Source of the DNA: Exiguobacterium qingdaonense
GTDB taxonomy: Bacteria > Bacillota > Bacilli > Exiguobacteriales > Exiguobacteriaceae
Length of the DNA: 64,000 nucleotides
Direction: 5' to 3'
Assembly: GCF_018617855.1 (NCBI RefSeq)
Contig: NZ_JACSKY010000002.1
Coordinates: 225,830 to 289,829 of the forward strand
Shown here: positions 8,614 to 17,472 of the stretch, piece after piece
Layout: the number at the start of each line of letters is the position of its first letter
Position numbering within the stretch: position 1 is the first letter of the stretch
The notes under the pieces: generated by a model
Told to the model about the DNA's origin: nothing
Seen by the model: the letters and a program-made list of their open reading frames with translations, nothing else
Databases searched by the model: none
Program-made: the position numbers and the translations under genes

Positions 8614-8636
8614 TTATGGGTATAGAGATGTATAAT
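8607..8636 (+). promoter_or_regulatory. sigma-A promoter of mgsR
   Basis: TTGTAC (8607-8612) and a perfect TATAAT (8631-8636) are separated by 18 bases, about 53 bases before the start codon. Confidence 0.75.
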
Positions 8637-8689
8637 CAACTTATACAAATGGAACGAGATAAGAGTTGACCATAAGGGAGGAACATAAC

Positions 8690-9076
8690 ATGTCATCAGA
8701 ATTAATGTTTTACACGTATCCAAGCTGTACTTCTTGCCGTAAGACGAAAGCTTTTTTGCAGGAACAAGAACTACAGGTGAGTGAGCGTCACATTTTTCGG
8801 GATGCGCCTACTGTCGACGAACTATTGAAATTGCTCGCAATTAGTGAGGAAGGCGTAGATTCCTTGCTTGCGACGAGAAGCCAGGCTTTTAAACAGCTCG
8901 ATGTCGATGTCGAAGATTTGAAATTAAGCGAACTGCTCAAATTGATGAGTGAAAATCCAAAACTTTTGAAACGTCCGATCATAACAGATGGAAAAGAAGT
9001 GATTGTCGGATATGACAAGGTCTCAATCGAGACGTATGCACGCCGCCACAAAACAGTTTCGGTTCAAGTTTCATAA
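8690..9076 (+). CDS. mgsR: Spx/MgsR family redox-sensing transcription regulator
   Basis: An ArsC-fold regulator that binds RNA polymerase alpha subunit and switches on stress genes when its cysteine pair is oxidised. The 128-residue protein has the CxxC switch in YPSCTSCRK near residue 14, the ArsC-family SQAFK segment, and the late KRPIITDG motif. MgsR (YqgZ) of B. subtilis sits at the same place, next to yqgY and the comG operon. The ATG at 8690 follows AAGGGAGGA by 7 bases. A clear TATAAT promoter and phased repeats precede it. Spx itself would be a close alternative, but the location favours MgsR. Confidence 0.85.
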   Translation: MSSELMFYTYPSCTSCRKTKAFLQEQELQVSERHIFRDAPTVDELLKLLAISEEGVDSLLATRSQAFKQLDVDVEDLKLSELLKLMSENPKLLKRPIITDGKEVIVGYDKVSIETYARRHKTVSVQVS

Positions 9077-9079
9077 AAC

Positions 9080-9111
9080 AAGTCCACTTTTAACGTAGTG
9101 GGCTTTTTTTT
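9080..9111 (+). terminator. terminator between mgsR and comGA
   Basis: AAGTCCAC pairs with GTGGGCTT (one G-T pair), followed by a T-run. It fills most of the 58-base gap before comGA. Confidence 0.82.
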
Positions 9112-9134
9112 ATGCTTGTGTCGAGGTGATCAAG

Positions 9135-9941
9135 GTGAAGGAACTCATTGAAGAACTGATCGGCATGGCACGTCAACTCGTTGCGAGTGATCTTCATTTC
9201 ATACCCGACGCGCATCGGGTGAAAGTTCAAGTTCGATCTGCAACGAGATTGATTGAGCTTCAGTCGTTGGAGTTAAATCAATATGAACGGCTCACGTTTC
9301 ATATGCGATACTGGTGTTCTTTACCTGAAACGAATCAACGCGTCCCCCAGTCCGGTGTTTATGAGTTAAACCAAGACGTCATTCGAGTCACCTTTCTCCC
9401 TTCCTTTTCACAGACGTTGATGTCTTGGCGCATCCCTCATGAGACGTTTGAACTGCATCATCTGTTACGGCCACACGATGTAGAGCGCATTCGTGATGTG
9501 ACTTCGAGCCGTCAAGGTCTTTTCTTTATCGGTGGTTCGACCGGGGCGGGTAAGACGACAGTGCTGTACGCTTTGTTGAACCAGTTGAAGCATGAACGTA
9601 TCGTGACGATTGAAAATCCTCCTGAACAAATGATTGATGGGGTGATTCAATTGGAAGTGAATGCAAAGGCCGGACTAAGTCATCGGCATTTATTGAAAGA
9701 AACATTGCGTGCGGACCCCGATATCATCGTGATTGGGGAAGTTCGGACGGATGAAGAGCTGACAGTCGCATACGATGCCGCACTGAGCGGTCATTTGACA
9801 ATCACCACATTTCATACGGGGTCCGTACAAGATGGAGAAAAACGATTAGAAAAATTGCTTGGAAGGTCATCCGTGGCAAGGCATTGGTGTGTGCTGACTC
9901 GAGGCGAGGAGGTGACTTGCGAGTGGTCAACAGTCCTGTGA
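9135..9941 (+). CDS. comGA: competence pseudopilus assembly ATPase ComGA
   Basis: Secretion/traffic ATPase of the PilB/GspE class that powers assembly of the DNA-uptake pseudopilus at the inner face of the membrane. Walker A GGSTGAGKTT is at 133-142, with an Asp-box TIENPPEQ, Walker B IIVIGEVR and a His-box TTFHTGS. At 268 residues it is shorter than the B. subtilis protein (about 356), mainly at the C-terminus, where the usual zinc or linker part is missing. GTG at 9135 is preferred because GAGGTGAT ends five bases earlier; GTG at 9126 is possible. It overlaps comGB by 19 bases. Confidence 0.92.
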   Translation: MKELIEELIGMARQLVASDLHFIPDAHRVKVQVRSATRLIELQSLELNQYERLTFHMRYWCSLPETNQRVPQSGVYELNQDVIRVTFLPSFSQTLMSWRIPHETFELHHLLRPHDVERIRDVTSSRQGLFFIGGSTGAGKTTVLYALLNQLKHERIVTIENPPEQMIDGVIQLEVNAKAGLSHRHLLKETLRADPDIIVIGEVRTDEELTVAYDAALSGHLTITTFHTGSVQDGEKRLEKLLGRSSVARHWCVLTRGEEVTCEWSTVL

Positions 9942-10900
9942 ATACGTCGATTCGACTGATCCATCGCTTTCTTCGCCTACAGTCTAGAGGCGTCTCGTTA
10001 AAAGCGACGATGGGAACGCTTGAGTTTCACGAGAAAGGGAAGCTGAAAGACAGTGTCCGACGCATGACGGCATTACTCGAGGCAGGCACAAGTCTCCCTA
10101 GCGTATTTTCTGTCATCGTCACGAATCGTCACATGCAAGAGGTTTTACATACAGCTGATCGAAGCGGGCGATTTATGGACGGGTTGACTCAAGTCGTTTT
10201 AGTGCTAGAGATGCGTCAGCGCTTAAAAGAGGAACTGACGCGTCTCGTTCGTTATCCATTAATCATATTTTTCTTTCTCCTTTTGTTAGGGATGATTTAT
10301 GCTCTATACATTTTTCCGAAACTGATGGGGATGGTCGATGTTTACTCGGGTGAAGGAGTGACATCAATCCTGTTATCCCCTTGGTTCTTTCCGTCACTGT
10401 TTTGCTTAGTCGTCATGTTTGTCATGCTTCTATATTGGTTTCATCGTCGAGGAGGCGAGCTTCCCTTTTATATATGGAAGAGAGGGAAGAGGCTATACAT
10501 GACTTACTTCTTTGTAAGTGAGCTCTCGTTACTTCAAAAGACAGAAACGAACATTAGGCAAATCATCAGCCGTTTAGCAGAGGAAGAGGGGGAGATGGCC
10601 GAGATGGCAAAACGGATACACCAACGTATGTCCGATGGGGAAGGAATCGAGACAGCGACGAGATGCGAGCCGTTCATCGATCATGAGGTCGTCAGTCTAT
10701 TAGGTGTCGGGGCGATGAGTGGTGAACTAGGGGAGTTGATGTCTCTTCACCGAGAACTTGTGTTTGAAGAGATGGAACAGTACAGTCGAGATTTGATTGA
10801 AAAGGTAGAACCGATGTTATACGGATTCCTTAGTGTGATGATTGCGCTTTTATTTTACACGTTGTATTTACCGGTCCAACTCATTATGAATCAATTGTGA
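9923..10900 (+). CDS. comGB: competence pseudopilus membrane platform protein ComGB
   Basis: Polytopic membrane protein of the GspF/PilC family on which pseudopilins are assembled. The 325-residue protein shows a first T2SF domain (FLRLQSRGVSLKAT, then LLEAGTSLPSVF), a long hydrophobic helix pair around residues 110-140, a second T2SF repeat and a final membrane helix near the C-terminus (YGFLSVMIALLFYTLYLPVQ). GTG at 9923 follows AGGAGGTGA by 7 bases and lies inside comGA, giving an overlap in another frame. Next gene comGC begins 14 bases after the stop. Confidence 0.9.
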   Translation: MVNSPVNTSIRLIHRFLRLQSRGVSLKATMGTLEFHEKGKLKDSVRRMTALLEAGTSLPSVFSVIVTNRHMQEVLHTADRSGRFMDGLTQVVLVLEMRQRLKEELTRLVRYPLIIFFFLLLLGMIYALYIFPKLMGMVDVYSGEGVTSILLSPWFFPSLFCLVVMFVMLLYWFHRRGGELPFYIWKRGKRLYMTYFFVSELSLLQKTETNIRQIISRLAEEEGEMAEMAKRIHQRMSDGEGIETATRCEPFIDHEVVSLLGVGAMSGELGELMSLHRELVFEEMEQYSRDLIEKVEPMLYGFLSVMIALLFYTLYLPVQLIMNQL

Positions 10901-10914
10901 AAGGGGATAATGAA

Positions 10915-11214
10915 ATGAAAGAAGAAGGATTCACTCTCGTTGAGATGGCTGCGGTTCTATTGATTATATCGGTCCTTCTATTGTTGCTTGTCCCGTCTTT
11001 GACGGACGGAAAATCTCGGGCGGACCAGGTGAGTTGTGAAGGCAGTGTACGCATCGTCGAATCAGAAATCAATTTACACTATGCGGAACATAAAGCCTAT
11101 CCGACTACGTTAGAGGCAATCAATCGTGCCTCTCTTTCAGACCCTCTCGTATATAGCTGCCAATCTTCATCCTATACATACTCACCGATTGATGGATCAT
11201 TAAAAAAACGATGA
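10915..11214 (+). CDS. comGC: major competence pseudopilin ComGC
   Basis: Major subunit of the transformation pilus. The 99-residue precursor has the type IV prepilin signature EEGFTLVEM at its very start, so the peptidase ComC would cut after Gly6 and methylate Phe7, leaving a hydrophobic helix of about 20 residues. Two cysteines in the mature part (CEGSV, YSCQS) could form a disulfide, as in ComGC proteins. The ATG at 10915 follows AAGGGGAT; an in-frame GTG at 10897 overlaps the comGB stop. The stop overlaps comGD (ATGA). Confidence 0.93.
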   Translation: MKEEGFTLVEMAAVLLIISVLLLLLVPSLTDGKSRADQVSCEGSVRIVESEINLHYAEHKAYPTTLEAINRASLSDPLVYSCQSSSYTYSPIDGSLKKR

Positions 11215-11642
11215 GGGGGTACACAATCATTGAAATGACATGGGTCCTTGTCATTTTATCGTTTTTGATTTTGATTTGTGCGCCACTCGTAAAGCCGTTC
11301 GAACGATTAGAACTATACGATTTCACGGATTCACTAGTCTCGAACATTCAGGAAGCGGGACAATATCCTTACATTTCAGAAGATGGGGGCTGTGTCCCTA
11401 AATTGATTTGGGTCTCCAAACAGCAGACGTATTTGATCGTATGTGGGAGAGACGTGATTCGAGAGGTTGACGTCCCGAAAGGTATCAAGGTATATCTTCC
11501 GACATATAACACGTTGACGTTCTCACAAACGACCGCATCCTACGCAGGGCAATGGAAGTTTGAAAGCGGGAAAGTTTCAGTTACGCTCAAGTTTCGAATC
11601 GGCACGTACGAACCGGAGGTGATCGTTCGTGAAAACGGATGA
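11211..11642 (+). CDS. comGD: minor pseudopilin ComGD
   Basis: A 143-residue prepilin-like protein starting MRGYTIIEM, where cleavage after Gly3 would expose the YTIIEM helix. The rest is a short globular domain of beta-strand character. It is read from an ATG that overlaps the comGC stop by four bases, so the two are translationally coupled. Identity as ComGD rests on order and signature, because minor pseudopilins diverge strongly. Confidence 0.85.
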   Translation: MRGYTIIEMTWVLVILSFLILICAPLVKPFERLELYDFTDSLVSNIQEAGQYPYISEDGGCVPKLIWVSKQQTYLIVCGRDVIREVDVPKGIKVYLPTYNTLTFSQTTASYAGQWKFESGKVSVTLKFRIGTYEPEVIVRENG

Positions 11643-11865
11643 AACGGGCTATTCTTTATGGGAACTGAGTGTCAGTATGGCAGTCGTGATGGGGTGGATT
11701 TTCATTTTGACATCGTTTGTCGTTCAAGGGAACGAACGGATGGACCGTATGAGGGAAACGCTGTTCATCTATGAACGATTACAAGGAGAGGTGCTGCTTG
11801 AAGCGGATCAACCGACTGGTCAGGAACAAGTGTGTGACCGGGGATTCTGTTTGCCGACGTTGTGA
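11629..11865 (+). CDS. comGE: minor pseudopilin ComGE
   Basis: A 78-residue protein with the prepilin-like segment TGYSLWELSVSM followed by a hydrophobic helix (AVVMGWIFILTSFVV). The GTG at 11629 follows GGAGGTGAT and overlaps the end of comGD by 14 bases in another frame. Short for a pseudopilin, but in the position of comGE. Its final 68 bases are read in a second frame as the start of comGF. Confidence 0.75.
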   Translation: MKTDETGYSLWELSVSMAVVMGWIFILTSFVVQGNERMDRMRETLFIYERLQGEVLLEADQPTGQEQVCDRGFCLPTL

Positions 11866-12295
11866 CCCGGGATTCACGATGGTCGAAATGACGGTAGTAT
11901 TACTCATCCTGCCACTGTTTCTGTTGTTATTAGCTGAACTGCTTACGCTCGGTCAACTTCTTTATGAACAACCGAAGCAAAATCATCATACGACACCCCA
12001 ATTGATTGTGCGACGTTTGATGAACAGTGAGAATTGTCGGGTAGAAGATGGACGTTTACGAGGAGACTTTATCAAATCTGAAGGAGAGAGATGGTCGTGG
12101 ACGATTAAACAGTTGAATGGAAATTTGGTCATGGTTGGGGACGAGGGAGGGAACTTATTATTTTTAAGAGGAATCGACCAGTATCGTGTCGAAACGGTCG
12201 GAAAGGGGTTCAAGATCTCATGGGCCGACCCAACGTTCAAAAGAGAGCGACACGTCACTTGTATGAGCGTGGCTTCTTCCTCGTCGTCACCTTGA
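11798..12295 (+). CDS. comGF: minor pseudopilin ComGF
   Basis: A prepilin-like protein with PGFTMVEMTVVLLILP as signature and helix. The start is not clear. TTG at 11798 lies about 8 bases after AAGGAGAGG and gives a 165-residue precursor with an unusually long, basic, cysteine-containing leader of about 25 residues; ATG at 11771 is the alternative but has no ribosome site. The gene overlaps comGE by 68 bases. Downstream it overlaps comGG by 76 bases, so three frames are used in a short stretch. Confidence 0.75.
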   Translation: MKRINRLVRNKCVTGDSVCRRCDPGFTMVEMTVVLLILPLFLLLLAELLTLGQLLYEQPKQNHHTTPQLIVRRLMNSENCRVEDGRLRGDFIKSEGERWSWTIKQLNGNLVMVGDEGGNLLFLRGIDQYRVETVGKGFKISWADPTFKRERHVTCMSVASSSSSP

Positions 12296-12558
12296 TGATT
12301 GTCGTTTGGTTACTTGGTGCCGCGTTATTTTGGTATACTGATATGGAACGAACGATAAGGCGGATCTCGGAAGAAGTTTTAGCCATTCGTTTTGAAGCCC
12401 ATTTGTTACTTGCGAAAGAGCGCTGTAGCGATCGGCCGTTGACGCTAAATAAGCCAACTGGTACGGTGACGTGTCGACCGATTGCACCGAATCGCACTGA
12501 AGTAGAGACGGTGTTAACGACTGGTGAACGACATAAAGAGGTGATTGCTTATGAATGA
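12220..12558 (+). CDS. comGG: minor pseudopilin-like protein ComGG
   Basis: A 112-residue protein with ERGFFLVVTLMIVVWLLGAALF, a hydrophobic helix preceded by a Gly-Phe pair like a relaxed prepilin site, then a small polar domain. By position it is ComGG; the sequence alone is too divergent to prove it. ATG at 12220 has GAAAGGGG 11 bases earlier, and TTG at 12262 (beginning YERGFF) is another option. The stop overlaps the aroK start region. Confidence 0.65.
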   Translation: MGRPNVQKRATRHLYERGFFLVVTLMIVVWLLGAALFWYTDMERTIRRISEEVLAIRFEAHLLLAKERCSDRPLTLNKPTGTVTCRPIAPNRTEVETVLTTGERHKEVIAYE

Positions 12559-13039
12559 CAACTCGTTTTACATCGTGGGATTTATGGGTACAGGTAAGTC
12601 TACCTTGTTTTCTTTCCTAAAAGAATCTGGTGAAGTAGTCGATCTTGATGCCGTGATCGAATCTATGACGAGGATGGATATCGCTACATATTTCGACCGT
12701 TATGGAGAAACGGCATTTCGAGACGCTGAAACAGAGGCGTTACAACAAGTTTCCGCTGACTACATCCTGACAGGGGGCGGGATCGTCGAACGTTGTGAGA
12801 ATATACGTTGGATGCGTGAACATGGAACGGTAATTCATTTGAATCTACCGTTTGACGAGTGTTGGGAACGCATCAGGGACTCTGCCCGACCGCTCGTGAA
12901 AAAAGGGCGGGCGGAAGTTCGGACGTTGTTTGAACGACGCGACAGGTTGTACCGGGAAGCGGACGTGTCCATCGACGCTTCTAGAACGCCTCAAGACATT
13001 GCTTCGCACATCATCCGTTTAAAGGAGGGGAGAGCATGA
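12551..13039 (+). CDS. aroK: shikimate kinase
   Basis: Phosphorylates shikimate with ATP in the chorismate pathway. The 162-residue protein has Walker A GFMGTGKST near residue 11, the shikimate-binding DLDAVIE and FRDAETEAL segments (DxD and FRxxE features), the TGGGIV loop and an ARPLVKK lid region. Length is normal. ATG at 12551 follows GAGGTGAT and overlaps comGG, so aroK is expressed with the competence operon. The pathway gene aroQ lies at 20.7 kb. Confidence 0.92.
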   Translation: MNDNSFYIVGFMGTGKSTLFSFLKESGEVVDLDAVIESMTRMDIATYFDRYGETAFRDAETEALQQVSADYILTGGGIVERCENIRWMREHGTVIHLNLPFDECWERIRDSARPLVKKGRAEVRTLFERRDRLYREADVSIDASRTPQDIASHIIRLKEGRA

Positions 13040-13365
13040 TTTGGATTAATCTCGCAATCATCGTATTGGCATTGATCGGTCTCGGGGTATACGGCTTTCT
13101 TTTGTTTAAGAATCAGCTGAAGCCGGAATTTGGTCGATTGAATCGTTTGGTAGAACGGTTTAACATTCGGGCAGACGTGATCGGTCAACAGGTAAATGAG
13201 ATCAAAGGACACGTGGACGCGGTCAATCGCTCGGTTACTCAAATTAAAGAGTTTGGGGTCAACGTGAAGAATGAATCAGTCGAGTTGAAACAGGCCGCCG
13301 TAGACTTGACGCACGAAATCAAACGGACGGCTGGAATCGAACGTTCTGACGTTTCCACTAAGTAA
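13036..13365 (+). CDS. DUF948-like membrane-anchored coiled-coil protein
   Basis: A 109-residue protein with one N-terminal membrane helix (MIWINLAIIVLALIGLGVYG) and a mainly helical, coiled-coil-like remainder rich in V, N, E and K at heptad spacing. This matches the general form of DUF948 proteins, which are of unknown function. The ATG overlaps the aroK stop by four bases and a terminator follows, so it ends the comG-aroK operon. Confidence 0.7.
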   Translation: MIWINLAIIVLALIGLGVYGFLLFKNQLKPEFGRLNRLVERFNIRADVIGQQVNEIKGHVDAVNRSVTQIKEFGVNVKNESVELKQAAVDLTHEIKRTAGIERSDVSTK

Positions 13366-13380
13366 AAAATATGAAATAAT

Positions 13381-13420
13381 GAGGATGAAAACGTTTTCGT
13401 TTTTCATCCTCTTTCTTTTT
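13381..13420 (+). terminator. terminator of the comG-aroK operon
   Basis: GAGGATGAAAA pairs with TTTTCATCCTC around a T-rich loop, followed by TTTCTTTTTC. Confidence 0.9.
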
Positions 13421-13521
13421 CATTTTTTTACTAGGCAGAAGGTTCAAAAATTGTTAAAGTTGAATGGAAAACGAAAGATTTCAAAAATAGAAGTGAACTA
13501 CGTTCGGGATTGGGGGATATT

Positions 13522-14598
13522 ATGGAAAAGGTTAGTTTGAAACGTACGCCTTTATTTGAATTGATTGATCCGAAGGCGAAGATGGTTGATTTTGCGGGGT
13601 TCGAAATGCCGATCATGTTCTCGTCAATTAAAGAAGAACATCTGGCTGTACGTCATAACGTGGGGATGTTTGATGTATCTCACATGGGAGAAATACGAGT
13701 CGAAGGACCAGATGCGCTTGGACAAGTTCAGCGTCTCGTGACGAATGACGTCTCTAAAGTTAAAGTCGGTCAAGCACAGTACAACCTTCTCTGTTTAGAA
13801 AACGGTGGCGTGGTCGATGACTTACTCGTCTACCGCTTAGATGAGGACGCCTATTGGCTCGTCGTCAATGCCTCGAACATTGAAAAGGATGAAGCGCATA
13901 TTCGCCGTAACGTCGAAGGTGATGTCACCGTGACGAATGAATCTGATGAGTATGGACAAATTGCGATTCAAGGACCGAAGGCGGAAGCTGTTCTTCAGAC
14001 GGTCACGAACGTGGCGCTTGAGGACATCGGGTTCTTCAAGTTCATGAACGGCGACGTGGCGGGTGTGCCATCTATCATCTCACGGAGTGGATATACAGGT
14101 GAGGATGGGTTCGAGATTTATGCCCGGGCAGAAGGGATATCTGCGATTTGGAAGGCGCTTGAAGGAGCGGGTGTCACTCCGTGTGGCCTAGGGGCTCGCG
14201 ATACGCTTCGTTTTGAGGCATGCTTGCCGCTTTATGGTCATGAGTTAGATGAATCGGTCACACCGTTTGAGGCGAACCTCAATTTCGCAGTCAAGCTAGA
14301 TACGGACTTCATTGGAAAGGATGCACTCGTCTCTCAAAAAGAGGACATCCCGAATCGATTGATTGGATTGAGATTGCTCGGTCGTGGGATCGCCCGTCAA
14401 GGAGCCGAAGTGGAGATCGATGGAAATGTGGTCGGTGTCGTCACGACCGGTACGATGCCTCCGACGGTGAATGAATCGATTGCTTGGGCGCGTGTCGATG
14501 CGCGCTACAAAGATGAAGAACGATTCGTCGTCGACATCCGTGGGAAAAAAATTGAAGCAGAACGCGTACCGACACCTTTCTATAAACGAGCGAAATGA
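13522..14598 (+). CDS. gcvT: aminomethyltransferase, glycine cleavage T protein
   Basis: Transfers the aminomethyl carbon from lipoylated H protein to tetrahydrofolate, giving methylene-THF and ammonia. The 358-residue protein begins with TPLFELIDPKAKMVDFAGFEMP, includes DVSHMGEI with folate-pocket Asp, IQGPKA and the SRSGYTGEDGFEIY segment. GGGGGAT lies a few bases before the ATG at 13522. It heads a three-gene operon with gcvPA and gcvPB. No glycine riboswitch is visible: the leader between the preceding terminator and the start is only about 100 bases and lacks an obvious aptamer. Confidence 0.95.
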   Translation: MEKVSLKRTPLFELIDPKAKMVDFAGFEMPIMFSSIKEEHLAVRHNVGMFDVSHMGEIRVEGPDALGQVQRLVTNDVSKVKVGQAQYNLLCLENGGVVDDLLVYRLDEDAYWLVVNASNIEKDEAHIRRNVEGDVTVTNESDEYGQIAIQGPKAEAVLQTVTNVALEDIGFFKFMNGDVAGVPSIISRSGYTGEDGFEIYARAEGISAIWKALEGAGVTPCGLGARDTLRFEACLPLYGHELDESVTPFEANLNFAVKLDTDFIGKDALVSQKEDIPNRLIGLRLLGRGIARQGAEVEIDGNVVGVVTTGTMPPTVNESIAWARVDARYKDEERFVVDIRGKKIEAERVPTPFYKRAK

Positions 14599-14614
14599 AA
14601 CAGGGGGATTCAGA

Positions 14615-15961
14615 ATGAACAGAATGGAATTTCGTTATTTACCGATGACTGAACAAGACGAACGAGACATGCTGCATACAATCGGCGTCGATTCGATTGA
14701 GGCGCTACTCGCCGATATTCCAGAGACACTTCGCGAAAAGGCATCACTTGCGGCAATCGGGGCACCGCTGCCTGAAGTAGATCTCATTCGTCACATGACG
14801 AAATTGGCTGACCAAAATAAGCATACAAAATCATACCCTAGCTTCCTAGGAGCCGGAATGTACGACCACCTCTCACCTAGCGTGATGAACCACATGTTGT
14901 TGCGTTCTGAGTTTTATACAGCGTATACACCGTATCAACCTGAGATTTCGCAAGGTGAGCTTCAAGCGATGTTTGAGTTTCAGACGATGATTTGTGAACT
15001 GACAGGGATGGACGTCGCGAACTCATCGATGTATGACGGGATCACGGCCCTTGCTGAAGCGACATATCTGGCAAGTGCCCAAACGAAAAAGAAGCGTGTC
15101 GTCGTCTCTGGTGCGGTGCATCCTGAAGCGAAAGACGTCATCCGTACGTACGCAGATGGTCCTGGTCTATCGGTTGAGTATACTGAAGTGGTGAACGGAG
15201 TCACGGATATGTCTAAGGTCGATTTAACGGACGCATCTTGTCTCGTCGTCCAATATCCGAACTTCTACGGACGAATCGAGGATTTAGAGAAATTGGCGGT
15301 ACAGGCCCATGAAGCAGGTGCGCTCTTCGTCGTATCAAGCAATCCGCTCGCGCTCGGTATTTTAGAGTCACCAGGTAATCTCGGTGCGGATATCACCGTC
15401 GGAGACGCACAGCCATTCGGCATTCCACAAAGTTTTGGTGGACCATCATGTGGTTATTTCGCTGTCAAAAAGTCATTGATGCGTAAGCTGCCTGGGCGTC
15501 TCGTCGGTCAAACGGTCGATGAGGACGGAAAACGCGGGTTCGTCTTGACTCTCCAAGCACGTGAACAACACATTCGTCGTGACAAGGCGACGTCGAATAT
15601 TTGCTCGAATCAAGCGCTCAATGCATTGGCCGCATCAATTACAATGTCCGCCCTCGGAAAAAACGGGATGCGTGACATGGCCGTGCGAAACATTCAAACT
15701 GCCCATTACATGAAAGAGGCATTGAAGACGGCAGGTTTTTCAATCGTGGATGAAGGCCCGATGTTCAATGAGTTTGTTGTGGATTTTTCACGAGATGCAG
15801 AAGAGGTATCACGTCACTTACTCAAGCATGGGATGATCGGTGGACTACCGCTTGGCACATATGAGACAGAGCGTCAGAACCAGATGCTCGTGTGTGCGAC
15901 AGAGTTACGTACGAAAGAAGAGATTGATCGGTTTGTCGAAGTGGTTGGGGGGATGAAATGA
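14615..15961 (+). CDS. gcvPA: glycine dehydrogenase (decarboxylating) subunit 1
   Basis: One half of the split P protein that decarboxylates glycine and loads the aminomethyl group on lipoyl-H protein. The 448-residue chain has the family segments [24 protein letters not shown] and [10 protein letters not shown]; the pyridoxal phosphate lysine is in the partner GcvPB, as is normal for the split form. ATG at 14615 (MNRMEF) follows CAGGGGGATT; ATG at 14624 is possible. The stop overlaps gcvPB. Confidence 0.95.
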   Translation: MNRMEFRYLPMTEQDERDMLHTIGVDSIEALLADIPETLREKASLAAIGAPLPEVDLIRHMTKLADQNKHTKSYPSFLGAGMYDHLSPSVMNHMLLRSEFYTAYTPYQPEISQGELQAMFEFQTMICELTGMDVANSSMYDGITALAEATYLASAQTKKKRVVVSGAVHPEAKDVIRTYADGPGLSVEYTEVVNGVTDMSKVDLTDASCLVVQYPNFYGRIEDLEKLAVQAHEAGALFVVSSNPLALGILESPGNLGADITVGDAQPFGIPQSFGGPSCGYFAVKKSLMRKLPGRLVGQTVDEDGKRGFVLTLQAREQHIRRDKATSNICSNQALNALAASITMSALGKNGMRDMAVRNIQTAHYMKEALKTAGFSIVDEGPMFNEFVVDFSRDAEEVSRHLLKHGMIGGLPLGTYETERQNQMLVCATELRTKEEIDRFVEVVGGMK

Positions 15962-17436
15962 TGCAACACGAGCAAACGCTTATTTTTGAAGTATCACGTG
16001 AAGGACGGACAGGGTATAACTTGCCGACACCGACTGTCCCTGAAGTTGACTTGGAAAAATTGTTACCGGCTACGATGATTCGAAAAGAGGCAGCGGAGCT
16101 TCCTGAAGTATCTGAACTCGATGTCGTCCGTCACTATACAGCGCTTTCGACTCGAAACCATGGTGTGGACTCAGGTTTCTATCCACTCGGTTCGTGTACG
16201 ATGAAATATAATCCGAAAGTGAACGAAGACATGGCCCGCCTTCCTGGATTTGCACACATTCACCCGTTGCAACCACTGGAGACGGTTCAAGGTGCTCTCG
16301 AACTCATGGTGGACTTACAAGAACAACTTGCAGAAATCACAGGTATGGACGAAGTCACGTTGCAACCTGCTGCCGGGGCACATGGCGAATGGACGGGTCT
16401 CATGTTGATTAAAGCGTTCCATGAACGAAACGGGGATGCGGCTCGCACAAAAGTTCTCGTCCCGGATTCAGCGCACGGAACTAACCCTGCCTCTGCGGTC
16501 GTCGCTGGATTTGAGACGGTTACCGTCAAGTCAGACGAGCGAGGTCTTGTTGATTTAGACGATTTGAAAGCGAAAGTCGGAGCAGACACGGCTGCCCTCA
16601 TGCTCACGAACCCGAACACGCTTGGACTGTTCGAGGCAGATATCCTTGAGATCTCGAAAGTGGTCCATGAAGCGGGCGGGAAACTATATTATGACGGTGC
16701 AAACTCGAATGCCATCCTCGGAATAGCACGTCCGGGAGACATGGGCTTTGACGTAGTTCACTTGAATCTTCACAAAACATTCACCGGACCTCACGGTGGT
16801 GGTGGACCAGGTTCAGGTCCGGTAGGGGTAAAACGTGATTTGATGCCATTCTTGCCGACACCGATCGTGGCGAGGACCGATAACGGTTATGGGCTCGATT
16901 ATGATCGGCCACACTCAATCGGTCGAATCAAGCCGTTCTATGGAAACTTTGGCATCAATGTTCGTGCATACAGCTACATTAAGACGATGGGTGCGGAAGG
17001 ATTGACGCGAGTGTCGCGCGAGGCTGTACTCAACGCCAACTATATGTTCGCTAGATTGAAAGATGCGTTCGACGTACCGTACGATACGTATTGCAAACAT
17101 GAGTTCGTATTGTCAGGGAAACGACAAAAAGCACTCGGTGTCCGCACGCTCGATATCGCGAAACGTCTCCTTGATTTCGGATATCATCCCCCGACAATCT
17201 ATTTCCCATTAAATGTCGAGGAATGCATCATGGTCGAACCGACTGAAACCGAATCAAAAGAGACGCTCGATGCGTTCTGCGACGCGATGCTCCAAATTGC
17301 GAGAGAGGCGGAGGAGAATCCGGAAATCGTTCAGACGGCCCCGCATACGACGGTCGTCAAACGGATGGACGAGACACTCGCTGCCCGGAAACCGATCTTA
17401 AAATATGAAAATCGTGAAGCATCATCAGTGAACTAA
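15958..17436 (+). CDS. gcvPB: glycine dehydrogenase (decarboxylating) subunit 2
   Basis: PLP-binding half of the glycine cleavage P protein, 492 residues. Visible markers are [24 protein letters not shown], and the cofactor lysine in [18 protein letters not shown]. It starts at an ATG overlapping the gcvPA stop, so the two halves are made in equal amounts. The H protein gene gcvH and lipoamide dehydrogenase are not beside it; lpdV at 40.3 kb could supply the latter activity, but that is inference. Confidence 0.95.
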   Translation: MMQHEQTLIFEVSREGRTGYNLPTPTVPEVDLEKLLPATMIRKEAAELPEVSELDVVRHYTALSTRNHGVDSGFYPLGSCTMKYNPKVNEDMARLPGFAHIHPLQPLETVQGALELMVDLQEQLAEITGMDEVTLQPAAGAHGEWTGLMLIKAFHERNGDAARTKVLVPDSAHGTNPASAVVAGFETVTVKSDERGLVDLDDLKAKVGADTAALMLTNPNTLGLFEADILEISKVVHEAGGKLYYDGANSNAILGIARPGDMGFDVVHLNLHKTFTGPHGGGGPGSGPVGVKRDLMPFLPTPIVARTDNGYGLDYDRPHSIGRIKPFYGNFGINVRAYSYIKTMGAEGLTRVSREAVLNANYMFARLKDAFDVPYDTYCKHEFVLSGKRQKALGVRTLDIAKRLLDFGYHPPTIYFPLNVEECIMVEPTETESKETLDAFCDAMLQIAREAEENPEIVQTAPHTTVVKRMDETLAARKPILKYENREASSVN

Positions 17437-17442
17437 AAAACG

Positions 17443-17466
17443 GGCGGGTCGATTGATCGACCCGCC
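17443..17466. terminator. terminator between gcvPB and the rhodanese gene
   Basis: GGCGGGTCGA and TCGACCCGCC form a perfect 10-bp stem around TTGA. The A-run before it gives a T-run only for minus-strand transcripts, so it mainly ends the rhodanese gene; for gcvPB it lacks an immediate T-run. Confidence 0.85.
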
Positions 17467-17472
17467 TACATG

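Noticed and set aside
8618..8623. GGGTAT as a sigma-B -10 element for mgsR (sigma-B dependent in B. subtilis)
   Set aside because: No GTTTAA-like -35 at 12 to 15 bases upstream; the TTGTAC-18-TATAAT promoter fits better.
13421..13521. Glycine riboswitch before gcvT
   Set aside because: The leader is only about 100 bases and lacks tandem aptamer motifs or an expression platform.
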